This document shows, piece by piece, positions 8,283 to 16,930 of a stretch of 64,000 bases of DNA (position 1 is the first letter of the stretch; every line of letters starts with the position of its first letter). The stretch is from Gemmatimonadaceae bacterium (GTDB lineage: Bacteria; Latescibacterota; UBA2968; UBA8231), in assembly GCA_026706075.1 (NCBI GenBank), contig JAPOZM010000088.1, forward strand, positions 93,724 to 157,723. The letters run 5' to 3'. The translations under genes were made by a program, and so were the position numbers. Under the pieces are notes generated by a model that worked only from the letters and a program-made list of their open reading frames with translations, made no database searches and was not told the origin of the DNA.

Positions 8283-11200
8283 CCGGACCACATTCCCGAC
8301 CCGCCCTGGCGCTCATGGCCTGCCTGCAGTTGTCTGCCGCTGCCTTTGCGGACGGCCCCGACCTGTGGGCCATCCCCGACGAAGGGCAGCGGCTGCGGGC
8401 GAGCGTGGAGTACCTCTCCGGCCTCGGCTCCCGCATCAGCGGACACGAGGGCGGGAGGCGCGCCGGGGACTGGATCGAGCGTCAGCTGTCGGCCCTTGAC
8501 CTGGGGTTCGTGCATCGGGAGACCTTCCCCATCACCGTGCCGGTCGAGCTGGGCGGCCACAGCCGCCTGGAGGTCGTCGACACCGACGAGGGGTTCGACA
8601 TCTACGGGCTGTGGCCCAACGGCCCGCGCACCACCACGACCCCGCCCGAAGGCCTGGAGGGCCAGCTCACCTGGGTCGGCAAGGGCGAGTACACCGACTT
8701 CGAGGGCCGGCAACTGCACGGCCGCGTGGTGCTGATGGAGTTCAACACCTGGGATCGCTGGGTGCGGCTGGCGGCGCTCGGCGCCAAGGCGGTGATCTTC
8801 ATCGAGCCCGCGGAGACTTCCTATCCCCAGACGGAGGACAAGAGCCTCATCGTTCCCGTCGATGTGCCGCGGTTCTGGATCGGCGCGGAGGCGGGACGGC
8901 AGCTCCGGCGGAGACTGGAGGGAGGGGCCGAGATCGGCGTCCGTCTGCACAGCCGGATGGACTGGCTCGAGCGGCCCTGCGCGAACCTCTGGGTCGAGAT
9001 CGCGGGCGCCGACACGGCCCTGGCGCGGCAGCGGATCGTCGTGCAGAGCTACTACGACGGGACCTCGATCGCGCCCTCTTTGGCGCCCTCGGCCGAGGCC
9101 TCCAGCGGGGCCACGGCGATGCTGGAGCTGGCCCGCCACCTGCGCGACCACCGGCCCGCACGGACCGTGATCCTCCTGCTCACGGGCTCCCACTTCCAGG
9201 ACCGGGCGGGAATCGTCGACTTCATCGAGCGCCACACCCGCAAGTCGGACTACTTCGCTCCCTTCACGGACTCCATGGCCGTCGATCTCTTCGTCGGTCT
9301 CGACCTGTCCACCAAGACCGACCAGGTGGCCATCTGGAACAACACCACCAGCTTCGACCTCAAGCGGTTCTACGTCCCCTTCGGGCGGCGGTACACCCGG
9401 TACGCCGAGGAAACGGCAGCCGAGCTCGGAAGAGCGGGAGAGCCGCTGCTGCTCAACGGCATCAGCCCCATCCGGGGAATGGACTGGTCAACCTTCGTCC
9501 CCGACGGCGCCTTCGTCGACACCCGCCTGGCCATGCTCGCCGGCCAGGTGGCCCTCTCCTTCGTCACCGCCCACGACGCCCGCTTTCCGCTGGCCACCCC
9601 ACTCGACACTCCCGGCCGGATGAATCCGGAAAATCTCCTGGTCCAGTCGCGGTTCCTCAAGGGCGTGCTGTCCCGGTCCTTCGACGACCCGGACCTGTTC
9701 ACGGGTCTGGAAGACTTCGGCCCCGTGCTCAAGGACCAGCTCCGCACACACACCGTTCGCGTACGGGCCTTCCCGCGCCGCAGCCAGATCCCCGACCGGC
9801 CCGTGGCCGACGCCCTGGTGATGGTGGGGTTGGGAACTCACAAGGGCCTGAACATGAGCCGGTCCTATCTCACCGACCAGCTGGGGGACGTCACCGTGTC
9901 GGGGCTGGTGGTGGGAGCCACCTCGGTGGTGGCCTATGTCCTCGACCCCGAGACAGGGAAGGTCGTCTACGCTCCGGACCTGAGCGAGCGCGGCCAGAAG
10001 CACCACGGCAAGCCCCTGGCCAGCGGCCGCATGAACTGGAGCATCCGCTGGAACAAGGACAGCAAACCCCTGGTCGTCTTCCCGAGCATTCAGAGGACCC
10101 TCTTCGGGCTGACCCATCCCAACCAGCTCGTGGGACTGGCCTCCCTGCGGATGATCGGCAGCGGCGGCATCCCTCCCCGCCAGTTCGGGTACGCCTTCGG
10201 CCGCACCCTGAGCAGCAACCTCTGCGTCGTCTTCGCGCCCCAGGAGGCGGCCGTCGAGGACCCCCGCCTGAAGATGCTCTTCGGCGACATGCTGCTTCTC
10301 AACAGCCCGGGGGGGATATCGGAAAAGGAGGCCAAGGGCACGGGGTACGACCTGGCGGTGGACGACCTGCTGCCCTCGGAGCTGTTCGCCCTGCGCGACA
10401 CCTGGAGACTCAACGACGCCCGCCTGGCCACGATGCGCTCCCACGCCATCGAGAACCAGCGCATCACCCGCCTGCACGAGTCGGGCCGGCGGTTCCTGGC
10501 CAGGGCCGAGGACGCGCTGCGCGAGGGGCGCTGGCGGGACTACGTGGCCGAGGTCCGGTCCGGGCTGGGGGTGACCCTGAAGGCCTATCCCCAGGTGAAG
10601 GCAACCCTCAACGACGTGATCAAGGGCATCGTTTTCTTCCTGGCCCTGGTGGTGCCCACCGCCTTCTTCGGGGAGCGCCTGCTCTTCGCCGCCTCCGACA
10701 TCCGCTGGCAGATCGGGGGGTTCTTCGTCCTCCTGCTGGTCGTCTGGATCCTGATCTCCCAGGTCCATCCGGCCTTCGACATCGCCCACCCCCTGATCAT
10801 CCTGCTGGCCTTCTTCATCATGGCCATGGCGGTCTTCGTCCTGGGAATGGTATCGAGCCGGTTCAACCGGTTCATCAAGGAGTACCAGGCCGAGAGAGCC
10901 AAGGTCCACGAGACCGATATCAGCCGCGTCAGCGCCGCCTACGCCGCCTTCATGCTCGGCATCTCCAACATGCGCCGGCGCCGGCTGCGCACCGGGTTGA
11001 CCCTGCTCACCCTGACCTTGCTCACCTTCACGGTCCTCTCCTTCACCTCCGTCCGGCCCGAAGTGTGGTACTTCGTCTTCCCCCTCCGCCACGAGGGATC
11101 CTACACGGGAGCCCTGATCCGCGACCGCGGCTGGAACCTCCTGCCGGAGACCACCCTGGAGTACGCCCGTTCCCACTTCGAGGAGCACGGCCTCGTGGTC

Positions 11201-12724
11201 CCGCGGAACTGGTACATCACCTACGACGGCGAGGAGAAGAAGTACACCGAGATCCGGCACGACGGCCGGATGGTGCGCGCCACGGGCCTCCTCGGCCTCG
11301 CCTCCCAGGAGCAGCGGGTGACCGGACTGGCCTCGACCCTCTCGGCCGGGAGATGGTTCGAGGATGGCGACGAGTCGACCTGCCTGATCTCGGAGGGCAT
11401 GGCGGAGGGTCTGGGAATCGGCTCCGGTGAAGTGGGGGAGGCCAAGGTGCAGGTCTTCGGCAAGAGGCTGACCGTGGCCGGGATCTTCTCCGCCGATGCC
11501 TTCAACGAGGTGCGCGATCTCGACGACGAGCCCCTCAGTCCGGCGGACTTCCAGCTGTCGAGCATGCAGGCCCTGGGTCCCGCGGAAGGGCCGCAGATGA
11601 CCGTGCAGGAGGAAGAGGAGACGTCAGAGGTGCGGCCGTTCGTCCACCTCGACCCCGCCAACGTGCTCATCCTGCCCTACGAGGCGCTGAAGGTCGCCTT
11701 CGGTGACCTGCGCTCCGTGGCCATCCGCTTCGACGAGGGCGCTCCGGCCCAGGAACTGATCGAGGAGTTCCTGCAGCGCATTTCCGGCACCGTCTTCGCC
11801 GGCCTTCCCGACGAGGAAGGCCGCATCGATGTCGTCTCGTACACCTCCCTGGGCGGCACCTCCGTCGAGGGGCTGGCGGCCCTGATCGTGCCGATGCTGA
11901 TCGCCGCCCTCATCGTCCTCAACACGATGATGGGCGCCGTGTACGAACGCTTCCGGGAGATCGGCATCTACTCCTCCGTTGGCTTGGCGCCGATGCACAT
12001 CGCCCTGCTCTTCGTCGCCGAGGCCTGCGTGTACGCGGTCATGGGAGTGACCCTTGGCTACCTCATCGGCCAGGTCCTGGGGCGGGGTCTGGTGCAGTTC
12101 GACCTGCTGGGAGGCATGAACCTCAACTACTCCTCTTTCGCCGCCATCCTCGCGGCCTGCATGGTCATGGGCGTGGTGCTGCTGTCCACCATCTACCCCG
12201 CCCGCGTCGCCTCCCGCTCGGCCGTTCCCGACACGGTGCGCCGCTGGCGGCCGCCGCCGCCCGACGGCGACCGCTGGGAGTTCGAGTTCCCATTCATGGT
12301 GGGCCAGAGCGAGGTCGTGGGGATCTGCGGGTTCCTGGCGAACTTCTTCAGCGCCTACAGCGAGGAGTCGATCGGTGACTTCTACGCCGACAAGGTGCGG
12401 ATCACCACCGGGGAGACGCCGGCGGGACAGGAGTACGCCGTGCAGCTGCTGTTGTGGCTGGCCCCCTTCGACATGGGCGTCAGCCAGTTCGTGCAGATCG
12501 AGCTGGCGCCCACGTCCACGCCCGGGGTCTGCGACGTGCAGATCTACATCCACCGGGTCAGCGGCCAGGACACCTACTGGCAGCGGGTCAACCGCCGCTT
12601 CGTCAACCACCTGCGCAAGGAGTTCCTGATCTGGCACACCCTGGACGCGGAGTCCAAGGCCTTCCACGATCAGAGCGCCCGAGAGCGGATGGCGGCTGAG
12701 GAGGCAGGGGAGGTCACAGCGTAA
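8279..12724 (+). CDS. Pseudo-M28 peptidase / MacB-FtsX-type permease fusion
   Basis: A 1481-residue protein starting at the ATG that overlaps the previous stop. Residues 1-25 look like a signal peptide (LALMACLQLSAAAFA). Residues 30-400 resemble an M28 aminopeptidase with an inserted PA-like domain (near 130-190). The metal-binding signatures are lost: the usual A-H-x-D-S reads SYYDG (about 255), the D-N-x-S-G ligand block reads EASSG, and the G-A-E-E block reads GSHFQ (about 302). Hydrophobic segments lie near 780, 813, 839 and 904. A MacB-like extracytoplasmic domain (about 930-1190) and an FtsX-type C-terminal trio follow (about 1200-1310, with ERFREIGIYSSVGL, the hallmark loop of the family). 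A soluble tail of about 160 residues ends it. No ABC ATPase is encoded nearby. It probably works mechanically or as a scaffold with the flanking membrane proteins; function unknown. Confidence 0.8.
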   Translation: MTGPHSRPALALMACLQLSAAAFADGPDLWAIPDEGQRLRASVEYLSGLGSRISGHEGGRRAGDWIERQLSALDLGFVHRETFPITVPVELGGHSRLEVVDTDEGFDIYGLWPNGPRTTTTPPEGLEGQLTWVGKGEYTDFEGRQLHGRVVLMEFNTWDRWVRLAALGAKAVIFIEPAETSYPQTEDKSLIVPVDVPRFWIGAEAGRQLRRRLEGGAEIGVRLHSRMDWLERPCANLWVEIAGADTALARQRIVVQSYYDGTSIAPSLAPSAEASSGATAMLELARHLRDHRPARTVILLLTGSHFQDRAGIVDFIERHTRKSDYFAPFTDSMAVDLFVGLDLSTKTDQVAIWNNTTSFDLKRFYVPFGRRYTRYAEETAAELGRAGEPLLLNGISPIRGMDWSTFVPDGAFVDTRLAMLAGQVALSFVTAHDARFPLATPLDTPGRMNPENLLVQSRFLKGVLSRSFDDPDLFTGLEDFGPVLKDQLRTHTVRVRAFPRRSQIPDRPVADALVMVGLGTHKGLNMSRSYLTDQLGDVTVSGLVVGATSVVAYVLDPETGKVVYAPDLSERGQKHHGKPLASGRMNWSIRWNKDSKPLVVFPSIQRTLFGLTHPNQLVGLASLRMIGSGGIPPRQFGYAFGRTLSSNLCVVFAPQEAAVEDPRLKMLFGDMLLLNSPGGISEKEAKGTGYDLAVDDLLPSELFALRDTWRLNDARLATMRSHAIENQRITRLHESGRRFLARAEDALREGRWRDYVAEVRSGLGVTLKAYPQVKATLNDVIKGIVFFLALVVPTAFFGERLLFAASDIRWQIGGFFVLLLVVWILISQVHPAFDIAHPLIILLAFFIMAMAVFVLGMVSSRFNRFIKEYQAERAKVHETDISRVSAAYAAFMLGISNMRRRRLRTGLTLLTLTLLTFTVLSFTSVRPEVWYFVFPLRHEGSYTGALIRDRGWNLLPETTLEYARSHFEEHGLVVPRNWYITYDGEEKKYTEIRHDGRMVRATGLLGLASQEQRVTGLASTLSAGRWFEDGDESTCLISEGMAEGLGIGSGEVGEAKVQVFGKRLTVAGIFSADAFNEVRDLDDEPLSPADFQLSSMQALGPAEGPQMTVQEEEETSEVRPFVHLDPANVLILPYEALKVAFGDLRSVAIRFDEGAPAQELIEEFLQRISGTVFAGLPDEEGRIDVVSYTSLGGTSVEGLAALIVPMLIAALIVLNTMMGAVYERFREIGIYSSVGLAPMHIALLFVAEACVYAVMGVTLGYLIGQVLGRGLVQFDLLGGMNLNYSSFAAILAACMVMGVVLLSTIYPARVASRSAVPDTVRRWRPPPPDGDRWEFEFPFMVGQSEVVGICGFLANFFSAYSEESIGDFYADKVRITTGETPAGQEYAVQLLLWLAPFDMGVSQFVQIELAPTSTPGVCDVQIYIHRVSGQDTYWQRVNRRFVNHLRKEFLIWHTLDAESKAFHDQSARERMAAEEAGEVTA

Positions 12725-12727
12725 ACC

Positions 12728-15421
12728 ATGGCCGAAAACGGAAAGCAGAGCCTGCGCCAGCGGCTGCGGCGGTCGCAGTGGCAGGAGGTGGAGGAGTACC
12801 GCGCCCTGCTGGAGCCGGCCGAGCAGTTCGAGAGCGGCTTCACGATGCGCACCATCATCGGCGTCCTCTTCATCTCCCTGGTCATGACCCCGGGGGAGAT
12901 GTACCTGGGCCTGGTCACGGGCGGGGGCATCGGCGCCGCGGCCCAGTGGGTGACGGTGATCCTCTTCCTCGAGGTGGCCAAGCGGTCCTTCACCTCCCTG
13001 CGCCGGCAGGAGATCTACCTGCTGGTCTACGTGGCCTCGGCCCTGGTGGCCCGGGAGGAGGGGGCCTTCCTCGACCTGCTCTTCCGGCAGTACTTCGTGC
13101 GCTCCGCCGAGGCCGAGATGTTCGGCATATCCAAGCTGCTGCCGTTCTGGTACGTCCCCCATCCCGAGTCGCCGGCCCTGGCGGCGCGCACCTTCCTTCA
13201 CCCCGACTGGCTGTGGCCCATCGCCCTGCTGATCATGGGGACGATCGTTGGCCGCATCAGCTGGTTCACCTCCGGATACCTCCTCTTCCGCCTGACCTCG
13301 GACCGCGAGCGTCTGCCCTTTCCCACGGCGCCCATGTCGGCCCTCTCGGCCATGGCCCTGGCCGAGGAGAGCGGCGGCGAGAAGGAGACCTGGAAGTGGC
13401 CCGTGTTCTCCCTGGGAGGGGTCATGGGCGCCGTCTTCGGCGTCATCTACGTGGGCATCCCTACCCTGACCGAGATCCTGCAGGGAAAGAAGATCGAGCT
13501 CATCCCCATCCCCTGGTGGGACCTGACGCCGTACCTGGGGAACCTGCTTCCCGCCGCGCCCGTGGGGATCACCCTCCACCTCGGGATCATCTTCGGCGGC
13601 CTCCTGGCCCCGTTCTGGGGGATCATCGGGTCGAGCATGGGCGTGATCGTGCACACGGCGGTCAGCCCCTGGCTGCACGCCCATGGCCTGCTGCCGGGCT
13701 GGTCCCTGGGGATGGGCCTGATCGAGACGCAGATCGTCACCGGCATCGATTTCTGGAGGGCCTTCTCCATCGGCATCACCATCGCCGTGACGGTCATCAG
13801 CTTCTGGCAGCTCTTCGCCACCGCCCGTCAGCGCCGCCTGGCGACCCGCGACGAGTTCCTCGGGGAGAAACGCGAGTACCCGAGGACCTGCGTCCACGAC
13901 GGCTGCAACGCCCCCTCGCAGGTCCGCGGCTACTGCATCAAGCACCTCGGCCGGGGCGACTTCAACCTCTGGGTCTGTGTCGTCCTCTTCGCCATGGCCG
14001 CCCTCTACCCCATTGTCCTCGCCAAGACCCTCTTCCCGACCCTGGTTACCACGGGCCTGCTCATCGTGTTCTTCGGCATCGCCTTCGTGTACGCGCCGAT
14101 CATGTCCTTCGTCTCGGCCCGTCTCGACGGTCTCATCGGCCGCGAGGTGTCGATTCCGTACATCAACGAGGCGATCATCTTCCTCACCGGGTACCGGGGT
14201 GTCGACATCTGGTTCGTGCCCTTCCCGACCCGCAACTACGGGGGCCACGCCGAGGGCTTCCGCGTCGTCGAGCTGACGGGCATGCGCTTCACCAGCCTGT
14301 TGCACGCCGAGCTCTTCATGCTGCCCATCGTCTTCGGCGTGAGCCTCATGTACTGGAGCTTCCTGTGGCGCCTCGGGCCCATACCCTCGGAGAGCTATCC
14401 CTACGCGCAGCTCATGTGGCCCCTGCAGGCCTTCAACCAGGCCCTGTTCTACTCCAGCACCATGTACAACAAGACGTGGCGGGCGGGAGAGGAGGTGGAC
14501 GGGCGGCGCCTCGACGGCGGGGAGGTGGTCTGGAGCCCCTCCAACCTGCAGGACGGGGAGTGGTGGTACTGGCGGGTGCGGGTCACCGACGACGTGGACG
14601 TGCCCGATCCGGAGAGGCGCGAGTACGGTGCGTGGTCGAAGACGGGGTACTTCTACACGAACTTCGGCAACGACGCGCCGCCGTCCGGCGTGCCGGAGCG
14701 GGTCTTCGACCTGCTCGCAGACGCCGAGCGCAGGGCGGCGATGAAGGGCCGACCGTCCCGCGCTCCCCCTGAGCCGGCCACCGGGCACACGGCGGAGCTG
14801 ATGTGGCCCGCCCCCGGCGAGGTCGTGGACACGGCGAACCCGAATTTCCACGCCCGGGTGACGGGGGTGCCAGACTCTCTCGAGCTCTACTTCGAGGTGG
14901 ACAGGCTGCCCACCTTCGACGGGGAGTTCCTGCAGCGTTCCTCCGACAAGCCGCTCCTCTACTATGTCTTGTGGCACGATCCCCGCTACACGGGGGACCG
15001 GCGTGACAACGACGGCGACGGACGCGTCGATGAAGAGCTGCTCAACCTCGAAGACGACGACGGGGACGGGCTGGCCGACGAGGACTTCCACCATCCCCTC
15101 GACGGCTGGAAGTGGCCGATCATGCTCTTCGGCGCCGGCTTCGGGCTGGTCATGTATTTCGGCCTCTCCTTCCTCGGGCTGCCCGTCTTCCTCATCTGGG
15201 GGTACGTGCAGAGTGTTCTGGGCGTGCCCACCAGTCTGCTGCCCCAGCTCGCCGGGGCCCTGATCGCGCGGTTCTATTTCTGGAAGCGCTACGGCCGGCA
15301 GGAGTGGCGCCGGTACGCCATGGTGCTCACCGTCGGCTTCGGCGTGGGCATGTCCCTCATCGGCATGTTCTGCGCCGCCCTCGCCATGATCAGCAAGGCG
15401 GTCTCGGCCCTGCAGTACTGA
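12728..15421 (+). CDS. OPT-like polytopic membrane protein with zinc-finger-like loop and Ca-binding-like insert
   Basis: An 897-residue membrane protein, distantly like oligopeptide-transporter (OPT) proteins (for example SGYLLFRLTSDRERLPFP near residue 185). In a polar loop near 388-406 it has C-x4-C-x9-C-x2-H (CVHDGCNAPSQVRGYCIKH), a possible zinc site. After further membrane segments, residues 580-750 look like an extracytoplasmic Fn3/Ig-like region (WWYWRVRVTDD). Two Asp-rich loops follow, DNDGDGRVDEE and DDDGDGLADED, near 760-787, resembling EF-hand or thrombospondin type-3 calcium loops. Two final membrane segments close the protein. It starts 3 bp after the fusion gene and is the last gene of the operon. 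It lacks enough OPT similarity to name a substrate. Confidence 0.8.
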   Translation: MAENGKQSLRQRLRRSQWQEVEEYRALLEPAEQFESGFTMRTIIGVLFISLVMTPGEMYLGLVTGGGIGAAAQWVTVILFLEVAKRSFTSLRRQEIYLLVYVASALVAREEGAFLDLLFRQYFVRSAEAEMFGISKLLPFWYVPHPESPALAARTFLHPDWLWPIALLIMGTIVGRISWFTSGYLLFRLTSDRERLPFPTAPMSALSAMALAEESGGEKETWKWPVFSLGGVMGAVFGVIYVGIPTLTEILQGKKIELIPIPWWDLTPYLGNLLPAAPVGITLHLGIIFGGLLAPFWGIIGSSMGVIVHTAVSPWLHAHGLLPGWSLGMGLIETQIVTGIDFWRAFSIGITIAVTVISFWQLFATARQRRLATRDEFLGEKREYPRTCVHDGCNAPSQVRGYCIKHLGRGDFNLWVCVVLFAMAALYPIVLAKTLFPTLVTTGLLIVFFGIAFVYAPIMSFVSARLDGLIGREVSIPYINEAIIFLTGYRGVDIWFVPFPTRNYGGHAEGFRVVELTGMRFTSLLHAELFMLPIVFGVSLMYWSFLWRLGPIPSESYPYAQLMWPLQAFNQALFYSSTMYNKTWRAGEEVDGRRLDGGEVVWSPSNLQDGEWWYWRVRVTDDVDVPDPERREYGAWSKTGYFYTNFGNDAPPSGVPERVFDLLADAERRAAMKGRPSRAPPEPATGHTAELMWPAPGEVVDTANPNFHARVTGVPDSLELYFEVDRLPTFDGEFLQRSSDKPLLYYVLWHDPRYTGDRRDNDGDGRVDEELLNLEDDDGDGLADEDFHHPLDGWKWPIMLFGAGFGLVMYFGLSFLGLPVFLIWGYVQSVLGVPTSLLPQLAGALIARFYFWKRYGRQEWRRYAMVLTVGFGVGMSLIGMFCAALAMISKAVSALQY

Positions 15422-15444
15422 CGGTCCTCGGGGGCGCGGACGGT

Positions 15445-15459
15445 CGGCGGGACCCGCCG
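15445..15459. terminator. GC-rich hairpin between convergent genes
   Basis: CGGCGG and CCGCCG flank a 3-base loop in the 49-bp gap between the convergent OPT-like and flippase-like genes. No T-tract follows on either strand, so it is a weak bidirectional terminator candidate. Confidence 0.3.
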
Positions 15460-15470
15460 GGGCCCGCGGT

Positions 15471-16496
15471 CTACTCCCGCCTCGCCCTGCGCCCCTGCAG
15501 GAAGGCCGGCAGTCCGACGGCCAGGTAGGTGAGATTGGCCAGGGCGTGGACCACGGTGGCGCAGGCCATGGCCGCCGCCAGCGGAACCGCGAAGAGGACA
15601 TGGAGGGAGTACCCGTAGAAGTAGTGATACGGTCCCGTGCCCGCGGGCGCCGGGATCACCACCCCGATCGATGACACGGCCATGATGACGAGGGCCTCGG
15701 CCATCCCGAGGGACCAGGGCGGGCCATCGAAACCGAAGGCCACGTAAGACTGGTGGATGATGAGGATGTAGGCCAGGTTCAGCAGGATTGAGCTGACCAC
15801 GACCTCGGCCACTGCGGAGGCAGACCGGAGGGCCACCAGCCCCTGGACGAAACTCCGGAGCATGTCTCCCAGGCGGGAAGCCAGACCTTCCGACAGCCGA
15901 CCCGTCACGGTTTCCACCGCTCGGATGCCGCGGTCTCCAAAGGCGTATGCGCCTGCCATGGCGGCGGCGACGGCAACGCAGGCGGCGAGGACACAGAGCT
16001 TGGCTTCCGCCAGGGACAGGGTGAAGGTGGTTCCCAGGACTTCGGTCTCCCAGGGGAAGAGAGCGGCCACCCGTTCCGGAACCACCGCCAGGGAGAGGGC
16101 GAGGAGCGAAGCCAGGCACAGCAGGTCCAGGGCCCGCTCCACCACCACCGTGCCGAGGACGGCGCTGAGGCTTGCGCCTCGACGCCACTTGAGGCTCAGG
16201 GCGCGCGCTGCTTCGCCGGCCCGCGGCAGGGCGATGTTGGCGCTGTAGCAGACGCCCAGGGACAGGGTGGCGTCGAGGACGGTCACCGTGGGGGCCACCG
16301 GGCGCAGCAGCACGATCCAGCGCCAGCCGCGCAATACCAGGGTGAGCACTGTCGTGGCTGCCATGGCCGCCATCCAGCCGGGCGAGACCGCCCGCGCCGC
16401 CGCCCACAAGGCGCCGGCGTCGATGCCCCGGAAGGCCCAGTAGAGGAACAGGGCCATCAGACCGGGACCGACGACGTATCTGGAGAGGTACTTCAC
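15471..16496 (-). CDS. Lysylphosphatidylglycerol-synthase-like transmembrane (UPF0104/YbhN, flippase-like) protein
   Basis: A 341-residue polytopic inner-membrane protein starting at GTG. The segment LSLGVCYSANIALPRAGEAARAL is the characteristic signature (G-x-x-x-N-x-x-L-P-x-R-x-G-E) of the AglD/YbhN/MprF transmembrane family, and the C-terminal block PAPAGTGPYHYFYGYSL carries the family's P-x-P-G-G/T-x-G motif. Members are thought to flip or modify lipids or lipid-linked sugars. It follows hisI on the same strand by 36 bp; a metabolic link to the nucleotide genes upstream is not evident. Confidence 0.85.
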   Translation of the reverse strand: MKYLSRYVVGPGLMALFLYWAFRGIDAGALWAAARAVSPGWMAAMAATTVLTLVLRGWRWIVLLRPVAPTVTVLDATLSLGVCYSANIALPRAGEAARALSLKWRRGASLSAVLGTVVVERALDLLCLASLLALSLAVVPERVAALFPWETEVLGTTFTLSLAEAKLCVLAACVAVAAAMAGAYAFGDRGIRAVETVTGRLSEGLASRLGDMLRSFVQGLVALRSASAVAEVVVSSILLNLAYILIIHQSYVAFGFDGPPWSLGMAEALVIMAVSSIGVVIPAPAGTGPYHYFYGYSLHVLFAVPLAAAMACATVVHALANLTYLAVGLPAFLQGRRARRE

Positions 16497-16532
16497 GGGC
16501 GGGCGCCGCGGAGGGGGGCCCCGCGTGGCCGG

Positions 16533-16928
16533 TCAGGTGTAGACCTGGTTGGGATCGAAGATGCGCTCGTCAACGATTTCCCACCGCTGCTCATCGCGGT
16601 TCCATCGCCGGTAGTAGCAGGAGTGGTACCCCCGGGCGCAGGCCGCCACCTCCTGGTCGACCCGGAGTTCGAGGGAGTTGCCGTCGCAGTTGAGGCGGAT
16701 CTCCCGCACTCTCTGCACATGTCCCGACTCGACGCCCTTCTTCTGCACCCTTCCCTGCGAGCGCCGGTACAGGTGGACCAAGCCGCTCTCGAGGGTCAGG
16801 CGGAGGGCCTCCTCGTTCAGGTAGCAGAGCACCAGGAGTCGGCCCGTCGGCCAATCGGTGACCGCCGCCGGCACCAGGCCGTCGAGCCCGAAGTCGATCT
16901 CTTCGGCGATGCTGCTTTCGGCACCCAT
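16533..16928 (-). CDS. hisI: Phosphoribosyl-AMP cyclohydrolase (HisI), with altered Mg site
   Basis: A 131-residue monofunctional HisI, the third step of histidine synthesis (ring opening of PR-AMP). The core GLVPAAVTDWPTGRLLVL and KGVESGHVQRVREIRL segments are canonical. The three zinc Cys residues are present with correct spacing (C, then 16 residues, C, 7 residues, C). The Mg-binding motif, usually D-C-D-x-D, reads NCDGN near residues 77-81, so two of three Asp ligands are Asn. No HisE domain is fused. The ATG at 16928 lies 2 bp after the pyrH stop, and no other his gene is in the window. HisI fold is certain; the Asn substitutions may mark a subfamily or altered metal use. Confidence 0.85.
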   Translation of the reverse strand: MGAESSIAEEIDFGLDGLVPAAVTDWPTGRLLVLCYLNEEALRLTLESGLVHLYRRSQGRVQKKGVESGHVQRVREIRLNCDGNSLELRVDQEVAACARGYHSCYYRRWNRDEQRWEIVDERIFDPNQVYT

Positions 16929-16930
16929 GG

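Noticed and set aside
11624..15601. A very long minus-strand open frame antisense to the fusion and OPT-like genes
   Set aside because: Its product is low-complexity, rich in Gly, Pro, Arg, His and Asp, without family motifs; it is an expected by-product of high third-position GC. The plus-strand genes carry recognisable domains.
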